NCBI GenBank assembly: GCA_015680905.1
Contig: CM027378.1
Coordinates: forward strand, 868,001 to 932,000
Origin: Coptis chinensis
Taxonomy: Eukaryota; Streptophyta; Magnoliopsida; Ranunculales; Ranunculaceae
DNA: 64,000 nucleotides
Direction: 5' to 3'
The notes beneath the pieces were generated by a model that saw only the letters and a program-made list of their open reading frames with translations, was not told the origin of the DNA and did no database searches. Below, one piece after another: positions 23,319-34,959 of the stretch (positions are counted from its first letter, which is position 1; every line of letters begins with the position of its first letter). A program made the translations under genes and the position numbers.

Positions 23319-26300
23319 TTACGTGGTAGGCAAGGACAAATTCTTCAATTTAGGAACTTTGAATGTGGAGGAGAACAATCTGGGAGTATCTGAACTGGGA
23401 ATGGTCTTAACTTCCTTTCTCTTCGAACCTCTTTCCTGTTGAAAAAAAAAAGGATGGGAAAAGTTGATAAGCACAATCTTTCAAAATTTAGAAAAAGATA
23501 ATTCGGCAGTACAAGTAAATCTAGTTTATAAACAAAACTAGAAAAGACATGTCATGAAACATTATTCTTGAAAATGAAAGGATGGAAATTCAATATTTAG
23601 AAAAAGATTTAAGCTTCATTGACACGGGTACGAAGTGTCTAAAACTGAAGTATATCACATAATATATGTGTCTGTGTCGTGTCCAACACAAACACGTGGA
23701 CATGTATCTGACATGGATTATTTTTTAATTTATGGCATGTCCGTGTAGCATAGAAAAAGATCATTCAACAATCCAAGTAAATCTACATATAAAACTATAA
23801 AAGACGGGTCATGAAACATTATCAATACACAAAAGAATGAAAAAATATGATATACAACAATCCTACATTTTATCTAGATCCTCTTCTAAAATGGAACATG
23901 AAGTGCCATCATACTGCTCAATAGATAAACAAGCATTTCTATGGACATCAAAACTCTCCATCACTTTCACGAAAGTGTGGAAACCATGAAGTGGAAAGTT
24001 GCATATAGAGCCACTGATGGATTTCTACAGTATGTCCACAAGATGACGATGAAAAGGAAGGTACATATGAAAACACACTGGGAGACCACTAAAATAAGTT
24101 CAAGTTGACAAGCATTTGAACCAAGTGTACGCACCTTTATGTCAGGTTTCTTTTCAATACCAGAGCCTTGAGATCTAGGTGATCCTTTCGTCAGAACAGG
24201 CCTCCCATTTCGAGAACTAATCCGTCTTTCCATGCCACGAGTGCTAGCTCCAGTTGTGCTACAGCCCAAGTCCGGTGTAAGAGGAGCACTTTTTGAATTT
24301 TTAGATATCTCTATTTCTTTAGAGAGTCTTGATATCTCTCTACAACTTATGTCCGTCTCTGCCTCAAGCTTAGCCAAGTCGGCTTTTAACTTCGCAATAA
24401 TACCATCTTTTTCACTGTTTGATGACTGCAACTGCTCCAAGCTAGTTATAAGTTTCCCTATCTTTTCATTTGCCTGTTCCACTTCAATGCGCTTATTCTT
24501 TTGAAAACCAGAGTAGTCTTCTTCCACGTGTTTTAGCTGGTTCCACATAAAATCCCTCTCTACCATCAGCGCAGAAACCTCTTTTTCGTTTGTTATACTA
24601 AGGTTTTCACATTGACGCTTCAGCCTTTTCACTTCACTTTCCAAGATCTTGCTTTTCACTTCTCTACCATCCTCTCCGTCCTTTACATTGCTTTGGTTTT
24701 TATAAATAACTTGAGACTTTTCCTATACATCAAGAATATACGATAAAAAGTATAAACAATAAGAACCAGAGAAGCACATGGTGCTTATTTTAACTTTACA
24801 AATTAAAACATAAGTTCTAGTAGTCAGCATACATTTTTCTCCGAGAGTTCATGAGTTAGATAGTCAAAGCCTAAGCGGAAGTCACTGAGGTCACTCTCTG
24901 CATGCTCTGCTTATAGAAAGATGTAAAATCAGGCAGATAAATAATTGGTTAGTTCGGGTCAGAAACTCAACTGTAATTACTAATTAGCACTACCTTCCAA
25001 ACTTGAAAATAACCAAGCAGTAGACTATTGCATCGATTAGTTATAACAATATATATATATTTATTAAATGTAGATAGGGAAGATCAGTTATAACTATGTA
25101 GAATACATCAAAGACACTAATTAAACTTTCCACTAGTATTTAATTTCTGAAGCAATCCCACTAACTGCTATCCATTTCTCAGTATACTCAGTATAAATCT
25201 CTGTCTTGTTTTGCAACAGAGAGACAAAAGGTATATAAAGAACTTATTTCATCAGTACAACATAAAGTATAGCAGGTGCCAACTAGCAAAGTAAGTTGGT
25301 AAAACCTTCGTGTGATTATACCAGAGGTCTGGGGATCGAACCCCACCAACATCAGTGAGTTACTGATCTCATTTAAAACAGGCTTGCCAATCCACACAAA
25401 AAAACAACATAAAGTACAATAATTAAAAACTTGAAACGTAATCAACTCTGTTTCTACTTCTTTCAGTTTAAGTGGCAAAAGTTTTCTAATCTTTCAATTA
25501 TGAAAGTAAAGAAGACACATCTACCCTGGAGTGATGATCCACAACTTCAACAAGTACCAGGTCCAAACACTCCACGTGTCTACAATAGCTCACATTTTCA
25601 ATGTTATAAGCTCAGCTCAGTGACACTACATCACATACCAAAAATAAATTTCTCTTTTATAATCCCGGTTTGAATATTTCTCTCAAACTCAGTGACAGTA
25701 TTGTTATAGGAAATGCAGAGCTGACAGTGTCTAAACATGACAGGAGTTAAGGTCTGGTAAGTCATCCACCATCAAAGGGCATCATGTTTGCTACTCTCCA
25801 AAACCATTCTCTACCAATACACCTATTTAACATAACAATTACCGCCTGTTGAAAACTAAGCTTTCCCAAATTCAGGATGAGAACTTGCACACCCTTGACA
25901 CAACCACTCCCTCCTTTGACTCCGCCCACTGAATGTGATAACGTTTTAAGAATATGCATTTTCTAATTCTTCTAAAGGAATAAAGTAGCATGAAGATTAA
26001 ACAACACATCAATCACCAAAAACATTGACAGAAAACTCTTCCCTCCAATGTTTCACCTTTAATAACTATTCCTCATATCTTATATCAACAATATGCAGGG
26101 CTACATCAAGAACAAAACTATGAAGCAATAAATACAATGAAACAAATAAAACAGACCTAATTTAAGTTTAAATAAAAGGGCTTCTCTCTGCTTCAAAGAA
26201 ACAAAAAGTTCTGACTTTGCAATCTCCACATTCCGCCCCATCTCCTCTTCCAACACTTTCTTTTTCCACTGTACTCACACACACACACACACACACACAC

Positions 26301-26599
26301 AAACCAAAAAAACAAAAAAGATCAAAACTTTAACTAATCAAGCAAAACCAATTATTTGGAAAGAAGGAAAAAAAAAAAAAACTTACCTGAGTAACCTGGT
26401 CTTCAAGAAGACGAACATCGGAAAGCCAACGTTCCTGTTGAGCTTGAAAGCGGTCTTGAAAGAGTTGTCTTTGTTTGACTAGTTTTTCAATCTGTTCTTG
26501 CTGACTCTCTAACATTGTTACTAAACCCTTAAATACAAAACCCCATCGTTCACGTTGTGATGATTGAGGAGACGGCTGTTTTCCTTTCTCGAGAACCAT
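23319..26599 (-). CDS. Coiled-coil protein (myosin heavy chain-related type)
   Basis: Five exons join in phase with GT/AG borders: 26599-26387, 26268-26157, 24906-24833, 24722-24135 and 23435-23319. They give 1104 nt, or 367 aa plus stop. The N-terminal half is dominated by heptad-like sequence (LESQQEQIEKLVKQRQLFQD; later LESEVKRLKRQCENLS and IGKLITSLEQLQSSN), predicting a long coiled coil to about residue 255. The C-terminal part is basic and Ser/Thr/Pro-rich (SKSAPLTPDL, RRISSRNGRPVLTKG) and looks disordered. There are no membrane spans and no catalytic motif. Plant relatives are usually labelled myosin heavy chain-related, though there is no motor domain. Intron 2 hosts a SINE. An MSA site near the start hints at expression at mitosis, which would fit a cytoskeletal or chromosomal role; that is inference. 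Confidence 0.88.
25270..25403 (+). mobile_element. tRNA-like SINE in intron 2 of the coiled-coil gene
   Basis: A 134-bp insertion is flanked by a perfect 13-bp duplication ACAACATAAAGTA (25257-25269 and 25404-25416). It has a pol III-type B box, GGATCGAACCC, an A-box-like segment around AGCAAAGTAAGTTGG, and ends in an A-rich tail. It is therefore a short interspersed element mobilised by LINE machinery. Confidence 0.88.
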
Positions 26600-26697
26600 T
26601 GTTAAAGAACAAGAAGATTAAAAATATGAATAGATAGATAGATAGAATAGAGACGATGGTTTTCTTTCTTTACAAAAATATGAACGTTTGATTTTTA

Positions 26698-26731
26698 TGA
26701 CCGTTGGAAATTGCAAATCCCGCTTTATATA
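26698..26731 (-). promoter_or_regulatory. MSA (Myb3R) element and TATA box of the coiled-coil gene
   Basis: On the minus strand, TATATAAAG (26731-26723) is followed by TCCAACGGTCA (26708-26698), a full match to the mitosis-specific activator consensus YCYAACGGYYA. The ATG is at 26599, so both sit where a core promoter is expected. MSA sites bind three-repeat MYB factors and drive G2/M transcription in plants; use here is inferred. Confidence 0.6.
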
Positions 26732-26739
26732 TTGAGGTA

Positions 26740-28029
26740 CAGGGGCGACACGTGGACCAGTAGTATAGATTCGAGTGATTTTTATCTATTCTGGTCGGAG
26801 TGATTTTTTGTTAAGTTTAATCCATAAACTTTTCTTTTGGGTGATATTGGACACACCCATAAAAATATTCCCATACCCTATAACTAACATAAATTTTTGT
26901 CATACCCCAATAACTGCCTAAATTTAATAATATCTCCCATATATTTTTGGGGTATTTTCCATAAGGGCAAAAGGATAAAGACACGTCTATTTTGTACCAT
27001 TTTTTTTAGTGAAAGTTTCTTTTCGCATTCTTCTTCATCCTTCGTTGAATCTTCTACCCAAAGTGAAAAACAAAAATGAAACAACTTGTGCAGCACCACT
27101 TTCTTCCCCGACCTTCTTCTTCCTCCGTAACTTGCAACACCACTTGTGCTGCCTACACCCTCGCCACCACCTTCCACCGCCGCCCCCATAAACCCCCCGA
27201 CCTTGTACCTCATTGCTGCCACCACGACCGCCTCCTTTAAATCCCAGATCTAAAAATAACCCGACCACCACCTACAGCCACCACCACCGTCCCCCCCAAC
27301 CTAATCCCAACTGGTCTTCAGCGTCTCTCAACCTCCTCCCACCAACACCATTAATCCTCCACCCTCTTCACCAATCTAAACCCGACCTTGCTGCTGCTGC
27401 ACCACCATCACCTCGCCCCGCCACTGCACCACCTTGAATCACCTTCCAAATCACAACCACAATCCCCGACCACCTCCTCCCATCAGCAACAGCCTGTTGC
27501 TTTCACCACCACCTTCCAGCAGGACCAAAACCAGCAGCACCGATTTTTACTATTCTTCTTCGGTCCATAACCAATCCTCCCTCACCACTGCAACACCATC
27601 AGCCACCAGTACAATCGCTACCCTCCTTCCTCATCAACGCCACACTTTTGCCACACCTCCATATCCCCATCGCCAAACACCATTACACACCCAAACTTCC
27701 ACTCGCAAACACCCGAGAAGCTTCATCATTTTTGCTGGATTCTACCACTACCTCCCGCAATTCGGGGTGGTTTGGGGTAGGAAATTACTTGTATTAGGTT
27801 CGTTAGGTTTGTGTTGCCTTGGTGAACTCATTCGTTGGGTTTTTGTGGCTGTCGGAGATAAACTTTTTTGGGCTGGTTTGTTCTGCCGGAGAGGTTTTGG
27901 TTTAGGTTCTGTGTGTTGGTGGGATGAGGTTTGGGATTTGTAGTTTTGCTAACAGGATTTGGGATTTGCTTATTTTGGGTTTTGTTTGATTGGATTTGGG
28001 TTTTGTTGAGTTGTTGACAGGATTTGGAT
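26740..28029 (+). other. CT/CA-rich leader upstream of the RT gene
   Basis: From about 27000 the plus strand is strongly pyrimidine-rich with many CCACCA repeats, then becomes T/G-rich towards 28020. Overlapping Pro/His/Ser-rich open frames exist, but none shows a domain or a good start. It may be the 5' untranslated part of the RT element that starts at 28030. Confidence 0.35.
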
Positions 28030-31000
28030 ATGAGAAAGAAGAAAGTTGTTTCTTCTGGTTCTATTGTCCTGCCTCTTAAGAAACGTGTTCATTGCCCTTT
28101 CCGTGATCGTCATGGATGCACTAATGGGGTTAGCGATAATGGTTTTACTATTCCCTACTTTCTCACACATTTTGATAAACAACACGTAGGTTGTCAGTTG
28201 AGTATTGATAGAGTACGGGATGAACTTAAGGATGATTGTGATTTGTATTTGTTATTAGATAATTCCTTAAAGTATATAGACAAATGGATGTGTGGTCGTT
28301 GTCTGGGTATTCACGCACTTGGTATACCGTGTCGTCATCCAGATGCTATCATACCACCACCTGTTTTGATGGAGAATGGGGAATCCTCATGTTTCATTGT
28401 GGGCATACCACAACCGCCTCCTAAGTCCGACACTACAGATCTTGCATCCACGACACAGAGGAGTGGTGGTGATACCCCAGATCCGTTTGTTGTCCCTTCT
28501 TCTCTTGATGAGAAATTACTGGATAATGTATTTCGTATACCTTTCCGAACCGTGAAAACCACGTGCTTGTCGATTGGCATTTTCGGGTGCACTGAAATCG
28601 GCTTTCTGGGATATTACAACTGATCCTAGTTCAGTTATGCCTTGGGTTCGTCTCCTCCTATTGCCGCGTTGCACTCTGCAAGTTTTCCGACCACAGAATC
28701 GTCAAGAACGTCGTTCTGGCACTAGGAAAAACTTTCAGCAAAAACAGATTCTCCATGCTTTGACGACATGGAATGAGCCTGGCGGGATGTTTCGTCTCTT
28801 AGAGTCTGTAATAGAGTCTCCTTCAGTCCAGCCGACCAGGAAATCTGCCTCCACTCAGGATGTGCGTCGCTGCTTACAGAAAGTTACTGATGGACATTTT
28901 GCTGTAGCGGTCAAAGTGTTATCATCAACAGGAGTTGCCTCCAATACTACGGAGACTATACGTGCATTAGAGGAGAAACACCTGATGTGACAATCACCTG
29001 TGAGACCTAGGGCTGGAAATGGAGCTGGTTCGGGTTGGATCAGACTATATCCATGCCCAGATCCATTTTTTCAATACAAAACCAGATCCGGATCCATGAC
29101 CCGAATGGATCCAAAATGGCATACCATATCCGAACCATTTCTGTAAATGGGATAATCAGATCCGACCCGACCCGGCCGACCCGAATTGCAAACCACAAGT
29201 TCTCAATCACCCACGTGTCTACAAACAAGAGAGACCTATTATTATTTGGAAGATATATTAACAAAATTTTATATTTTGGATTCGGATCTAGGAGGATCCG
29301 AACCGTTTAGAGTAAAACCATATTTGAATCCGAATTAAAAATGGATAATCTATATCCGACCCATTTTCTTATTCGGACTCATTATTAAGGTCTAAACCCG
29401 TTGAAATGGGTTTGGATCGGGTCGGATTCGGGTCAAAACCCGCACCATTTCCAGCCCTAGTGAGACCGACTGTTCCTTTTGTTGAGCCTTCTTTAGTGGT
29501 AGAGAGAGATGCCCTATTGTCATGTATTAGTTCATTTCCGAAAGGTACTTCTTGTGGTTGTGATGATCTTCGAGCTCAGCATTTGTTGGATGCCATGAAT
29601 GGTGCTACAGCAGCTATATCGTCTGATTTGCTAGATGCATTGACCCCGGTGGTGAATCTTTTGTTATAGGGACGATGTTCACAGTCGCTAGCGGAATTCA
29701 TTGCGAGTGCTCCGCTTACTTCACTTCTCAAGCCGGATAATAGTATTTGTCCTATAGTTGTGGGGATGGTTTGGCGTCGCTTGGTCTCCAAGATTGCTAT
29801 GAAAGGAGTTTCCCAAGAGGTGGTAGGATACTTGCAAGATTTTCAGTATGGGGTTGGTGTTTCTGGTGGTGCGGTTTATTTTGCACCGTCAACCGCATAG
29901 TGTATGCTAACAATGACAGTACCTCTCTTTCGATGCTGCTTGTAGATTTTAAGAATGCTTTTAACAAGGTTGATCGGACTACTATGTTGAGAGAGGTTCG
30001 TATCCATTGCCCAGCTATTGCCCCTTGGGTTGAGTACTCTTGTATTGCCAACCTGCGAGGTTATATATGGGGGATAACTACATATGGTCTGCTACTGGGG
30101 TCCAACAAAGCGACCCTTTGGGTCCCCTTCTATTTGCACTGGTGTTGCATCCCCTGATTCTGCGGATCCAGTCCAGTTGTCAGTTGTTGCTACATGCTTG
30201 GTATCTAGATGATGGGACTCTGATTGGAGATACAGAACAGGTGGCGACAACTTTGGATATGATTCAGGAAGAAGGACCTTCTTATGGGCTGGTTCTTAAT
30301 GTGGCTAAAACTGAGCTGTTTTGGCCATCATTGGATCCACGTCGCTCCACTCCTGGTCTCTTTCCTTCAGATTTGTCCCATCCTCAGCAGGGAGTCAGGT
30401 TGCTTAGAGGTGCGGTCATCACTGATCCATCTTTTGTCAGGGGCCTTGCTTGCAAGCGTGTTGAAAAGGTTGTGACTTTGATGGACCGTTTAGCTATATT
30501 AGACGATCCACAGTGTGAGTTAGCTCTCTTACGTGCTTGTGTTGGACTGTCTAAGTTGGTATTTGCGATTCGTACTTGTCCGCCATCCCTTTTTAGAGAG
30601 GCAGCTAAGACTTTTGATCGGCATCTTCGCAATGTTCTCCAGGGTATTGTGGTTTTTGATGGTCCTAACTTCGGTGATTTGCAGTGGTGTTTATCGACAC
30701 TCCCATTACGTCTGGGTGGGTTAGGTATTTATTGTGCCACTAATGTCTCTACTTTTGCTTTTATGGCCTCCCGTTGTCAGACTTCTGAGCTTCAGAACCA
30801 CATTCTTAGGAGTTGTGGGCCAGTGCCTTTGGATGAGATTCTTGATGTTGCTAGCAGTACATTAAGTCTTTGTCTACCTGATTTTGACCTTAGTTCTATG
30901 GCTGGGAATGCTACCGTCCCCTCAAAACCACAAAAAGTTTTGGCGGAAGCGTTCTATAGTAAGATTGTTGCTGGTCTTGAGAGGGAGTTTGTGTTATCTG

Positions 31001-31604
31001 CTCGTCAGAAAGCAGTCATTGGATGATTGCAGTCAGAACATGCAAAGGATTTTCTACTTGCTATTCTGATGGAGGGACTTGGACAACGTATGTTATCGGT
31101 GGAGTATCGTTCTATTCTCCAGTATCGTCTCATGATTCCTTTGTACTCTGATGGTGGTCTATGCCCTGTTTGCAAAAAGAGTAGACTAGATGCTTTCGGG
31201 GACCATGTAGCACACTGTAGATATTTTCCAGGTTTCAAATACCGACATGATCATGTCAAAGATATTTTATGTGATGCATTTTGGAGGGCTGGGGTACAAG
31301 TGAAGAAGGAGGCTCCTGTGAATTTTCTCACTGATCCGAATGAGGGACGATCTACACTTCGGCCTGCGGATGTATTGATATATAGTTGGTCTGAGGGGAG
31401 ACATGCATGTGTTGATATAACTGGAGCCTCTCTGTTGGTAGGGATTGGGAATGGAGTCTTTGAGGTGGGGGAAGCAGCTAAGAGAGCAGCGGTAGGGAAG
31501 ATGGAGAAGCATGAGGAAGTTTCCGCACGGCTAACCAAAGATTGTTTTATTTCGTTTAGTTTTGACACTTTCGGTTTCTTGGAACAACAGTCTGTTGAGC
31601 TTCT
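28030..31604 (+). pseudogene. RLE-type non-LTR reverse transcriptase gene, 5' and central part
   Basis: In order, the protein has Cys/His-rich motifs near the start (CPFRDRHGC ... FLTHFDKQHVGC and WMCGRCLGIH), a conserved linker (RNRQERRSG type), and RT motifs A (LLVDFKNAFNKVDR), B (GVQQSDPLGPLLFALVL) and C (HAWYLDDGTLIG). It ends with a CCHC segment (CPVC...GDHVAHC), KYRHDHVKDIL and a PD-(D/E)xK-like block (LRPADVLI ... ACVDITG). CCHC followed by such a nuclease block is the layout of restriction-like-endonuclease LINEs. I recognise the family as scattered through plant genomes under generic RT names. Damage: frameshifts near 28576, 29870 and 30045; stops at 28988, 29667 and 31024; a MITE at 29008-29459. 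The gene is cut at 31604 by the Athila element and resumes at 48283. Confidence 0.85.
29008..29459. mobile_element. hAT-type MITE
   Basis: The 452-bp insertion has terminal inverted repeats TAGGGCTGGAAATGG / CCATTTCCAGCCCTA and a perfect 8-bp target duplication GTGAGACC (29000-29007 and 29460-29467). Eight-base duplications and TAGGG-type ends are hallmarks of hAT transposons. It contains many GGATCC/GGGTCGG-type short inverted motifs and no transposase frame. Removing it plus one duplication restores the RT gene frame across the site. Confidence 0.93.
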
Positions 31605-33113
31605 TGATCTTTGCACTTTTCAGTGTTTTTAGAAGTTGACTTACTACGTGCTAAAACTCAATAATTCCTTACTCACTATTTTTTTTTCTTTGAGAATGTC
31701 ACCTAGTTCGAGTAGGGATTTCGCTCCAACTTCTAAGACAAGAATTTAAATGATCACAATTTGGAATCTACACTTTGGAGAACTAAGTGAGAAGGATTTT
31801 ATAGGTAGATTTTTTTTACACAAGTTATCTAAAATTTGTAAGTTTGTTTATAGTTAAATGAAAAGAGAGAGATAGGGAAGGATTAATCCTACTCATGCAA
31901 GGCCTAGCTACAAGTCTTTTAGAAACAGTCACTACCATCTCAAATCCCTAACATAATATACCTATCTCTAAACATATCATGCTAGCATGTAGAATTGAAA
32001 TGATATTTCATCTCCGAAATATCATTCCAACTCCTAGTTCTACTTTACAACAATTGATCAGATAATTGTCAAATCTCTGTCATTTTGGGACAGGATGAAA
32101 AATAGAACCTAAGTCTTTTAAGTAGTGATTTTGGAATCCTAAATTTGTAGCATGATCCTCACATGAGCATCATTAACCCTCCCCTTGGGAGAGTTTTAGC
32201 TCATGATCCTAGGATTGAATTAAACTACAAGAAGATATGTGAAATGAAAAAGAAAGAGAATGAAACAAGAAAACTACAACCTATTTACCTAAATGAAGAA
32301 GAGTTTATTAAAAACTAGAGAGAGTTCCCCCATTAACAAGTTACAAGCTTTTCTCTAAAACTTAAGAAAAAAAAACAAAATTAAAGACATGGATGTAAAT
32401 GAAAAAGTCAAAGTCAAAGAAGTAAAAGCTTCCAACTCCCAAAATCAGCCCCCCTTTACATAAGAGAGCCTTTTTCTCTTCTCCCACGTGAAACACTCTC
32501 CTCTCATTTATTTCTCACTTATCCACAACTAACTCCCATTTGACACCTTTCATTTTTTTAGATAATCATCACCTAAATCCAACTAACTCATTAACTTCAT
32601 GCAAGGTGTCAAAATTGCACCAATTATTTGCACCTTTGTCTTGACTTGCATGATGACTCATCAAATCTTATGGGCCCGCCTAGTGGGTCCACGTCTGATG
32701 TCGATGGCAGTCCGGTCTTTTGGCATTTTTACAACTTCCGCCTATTTGTAGAGTTCATCGTGACGATCGTCGGAGCAGCTCACTCGTCGCATTTGGAGTC
32801 CCTGGTTCAAGAGATATGAGGCCGGAAGTTTGATGCTTCGCGCTGCATGTAATCCCGTTTCGATTGGATTACGTACTATTTGAGTCTTTGGGCTTTAGTC
32901 CGAATTTGTTGGGCTTCACATGGGCTTGATCGGAAGGCATGTGTATACTCCCTATTCCGTGCTTAAATCTTTGGCTTTATCATAATTTTTACATTAGTTG
33001 CTCCAACCTGCAAAAAGCATTTAAGATGCGATTATTTCATGATTATTAAACACAAAATTGACCCGAAATGTTATGTCTCTGAGGTTTTATAATACAGTTT
33101 TGGGTGCTTATCA
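31605..33113 (-). repeat. Athila-like 3' LTR (left)
   Basis: Plus-strand start TGATCTTTGCAC and end GGGTGCTTATCA; 1509 bp. It matches 46775-48282 along its whole length, with differences clustered at CAG/CTG sites. Confidence 0.95.
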
Positions 33114-34601
33114 CATCACTCCCAAACAGCATTTTGCTTGTCCTCAAGCAAATAAGAGACATTAAAACAGATAAGTGGCCAAAACTGTGCATTCTAAGCT
33201 AAGTCTCGTTTCGCAGAGTGCGGTTGCATTGACCATATGCAACAAGGCCTTAAACCACTAGGAATTCCCTAGTGGACGAGGTATAGCCTCGTGAGAGTTT
33301 TCCAGAGAAGATACTCACAAACTTCATTTATACTACAATGACTTAGTAACAAAAGCTTGTTTCCTAAATTAATCTCGGATATCTATACATCTCCTTGGCG
33401 GGGAGCGAGGATTAATTCTTTTTCAAACTCAAGTTAATATGCATACAATAATTAAAACATCTACATATGAGTATGCATTCAGTGAATTTACATTGAATTG
33501 CACAAGCGGGGCTGTTTCGGATTCTTTGGAGAGTGTACCTAAATGGGTTCTCACATGTATGTGTAGAAACACAAATTAAGCTCATAATTTTCCCACTCGG
33601 GTTTTGTTAACTCCATTAATGCGGTGGGCACACTTTTCCTCACATACTCTTCGATGGGTCGAGGAGCCGAGGGTCGATCAATCACATCTACTACTTATTA
33701 TCACACCATCCTACTCCTAATGAGCTAGATGTCTTTATTAGGTATTATGGGGCTTAGGTGATAGTGTAGAAAGAAATGGAAGTGGAAGATCAAAAATGAT
33801 AAGTATAAGAGAATAAGGTCTTCAAGATATTTACACTTGAGAAATCCTTGTTTTCTTTTCCTGCTCCTACCTGAGTTTTCCTACCTTGCTCTTAAGCCTT
33901 ATTTCATTTTTTTTTTTTTTTTTTTTTTTAGGCTTAAGAAACATGATCCTGTTTATTTATTTATTTTTATTTTTTTGAAGCAGGTAACTAACTTTTATTT
34001 GGAACAAGTCTTCTTTGATTTTTCTACATTTCGTCCTATTTCTCATACTCATCACTTAGGTAGGTTCTTTTATTTGGGGTTAATATATGGGTAAGGAATT
34101 TTTGGTGAAAGTGAAAGGTTTGATGAAAGGTTCAGTGGAGTGACTAGCGGTAAAATTTGTAACAGGTAATAATTTATAGCTATGTCGATCCAAAGAATGC
34201 CTAAATTCTCGCCTAGGTTGGGATGGTGATCAAGTAAGTCGATCGTGATTTTTCTATTAGGAAAAACTACTCCTCTGTGTCATTACTCACAAATCACTCA
34301 TATCGAGGCTTTTGGTTAGATTCTCACGGGATTGATAGTTTAAGTAGACTAACCGTGGTTTTCGAAACTTATTGTCATGTACAATCAATGATACTCGGTG
34401 CATGAATACTCATAAAAGATATAAAACTATTGCGTGCGTATTAGCTTAAGTTTCTTAAAAGCGAATCATAATTGAATGCTAATGTGAGACTTCTAGATAA
34501 TTTTCATCATTGAAAAGAAACAAGACATTGTCACTAATTACATTTACTAACAAGAAAATAGAAACTATATACGGACTACAAGTTGCCTTTTTTTTTTTTT
34601 C

Positions 34602-34603
<2 letters not shown>

Positions 34604-34664
<61 letters not shown>
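34604..34664. repeat. (TA)n microsatellite
   Basis: About 30 uninterrupted TA dinucleotides follow a T-run inside the Athila-like 3' region. Confidence 0.95.
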
Positions 34665-34667
<3 letters not shown>

Positions 34668-34959
34668 TCCCAAAACAGAGTGATGATTAGTCTTGAAATA
34701 GAAATAGATAAAGAAAGGAATTACCGATAACCGTAAACAAAATTAGATTTGGATTCTTTGGAACAGAAAATTGTGGTAACATAATATATTATCTGAGAAA
34801 AACAAAAACAAAAAGAAAAACAGTAGCACACACTATATACAATTATATACAGTTAGATATATGTACAATTCTTTACTCAAGTTTACCATCCGGGATGTGG
34901 TGAAGGTCCGGCCTCTTCTTGATTGAAATGCATTTCCTTAGTATCGCCAAAAGATAACG

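Noticed and set aside
27009..27943. Overlapping Pro/His/Ser-rich open frames
   Set aside because: They arise from CCA/CAC-rich low-complexity DNA in several frames at once, with no domain or supported start. I treat the stretch as leader or non-coding.
31619..33113. LTR start placed at TGTTTTTAGAAG (31619/46791)
   Set aside because: Similarity between the two copies extends 14-16 bases further left to TGATCTTTGCAC. Only that border gives TG...CA ends, a PBS at the right distance and the matching CTTCT duplication.
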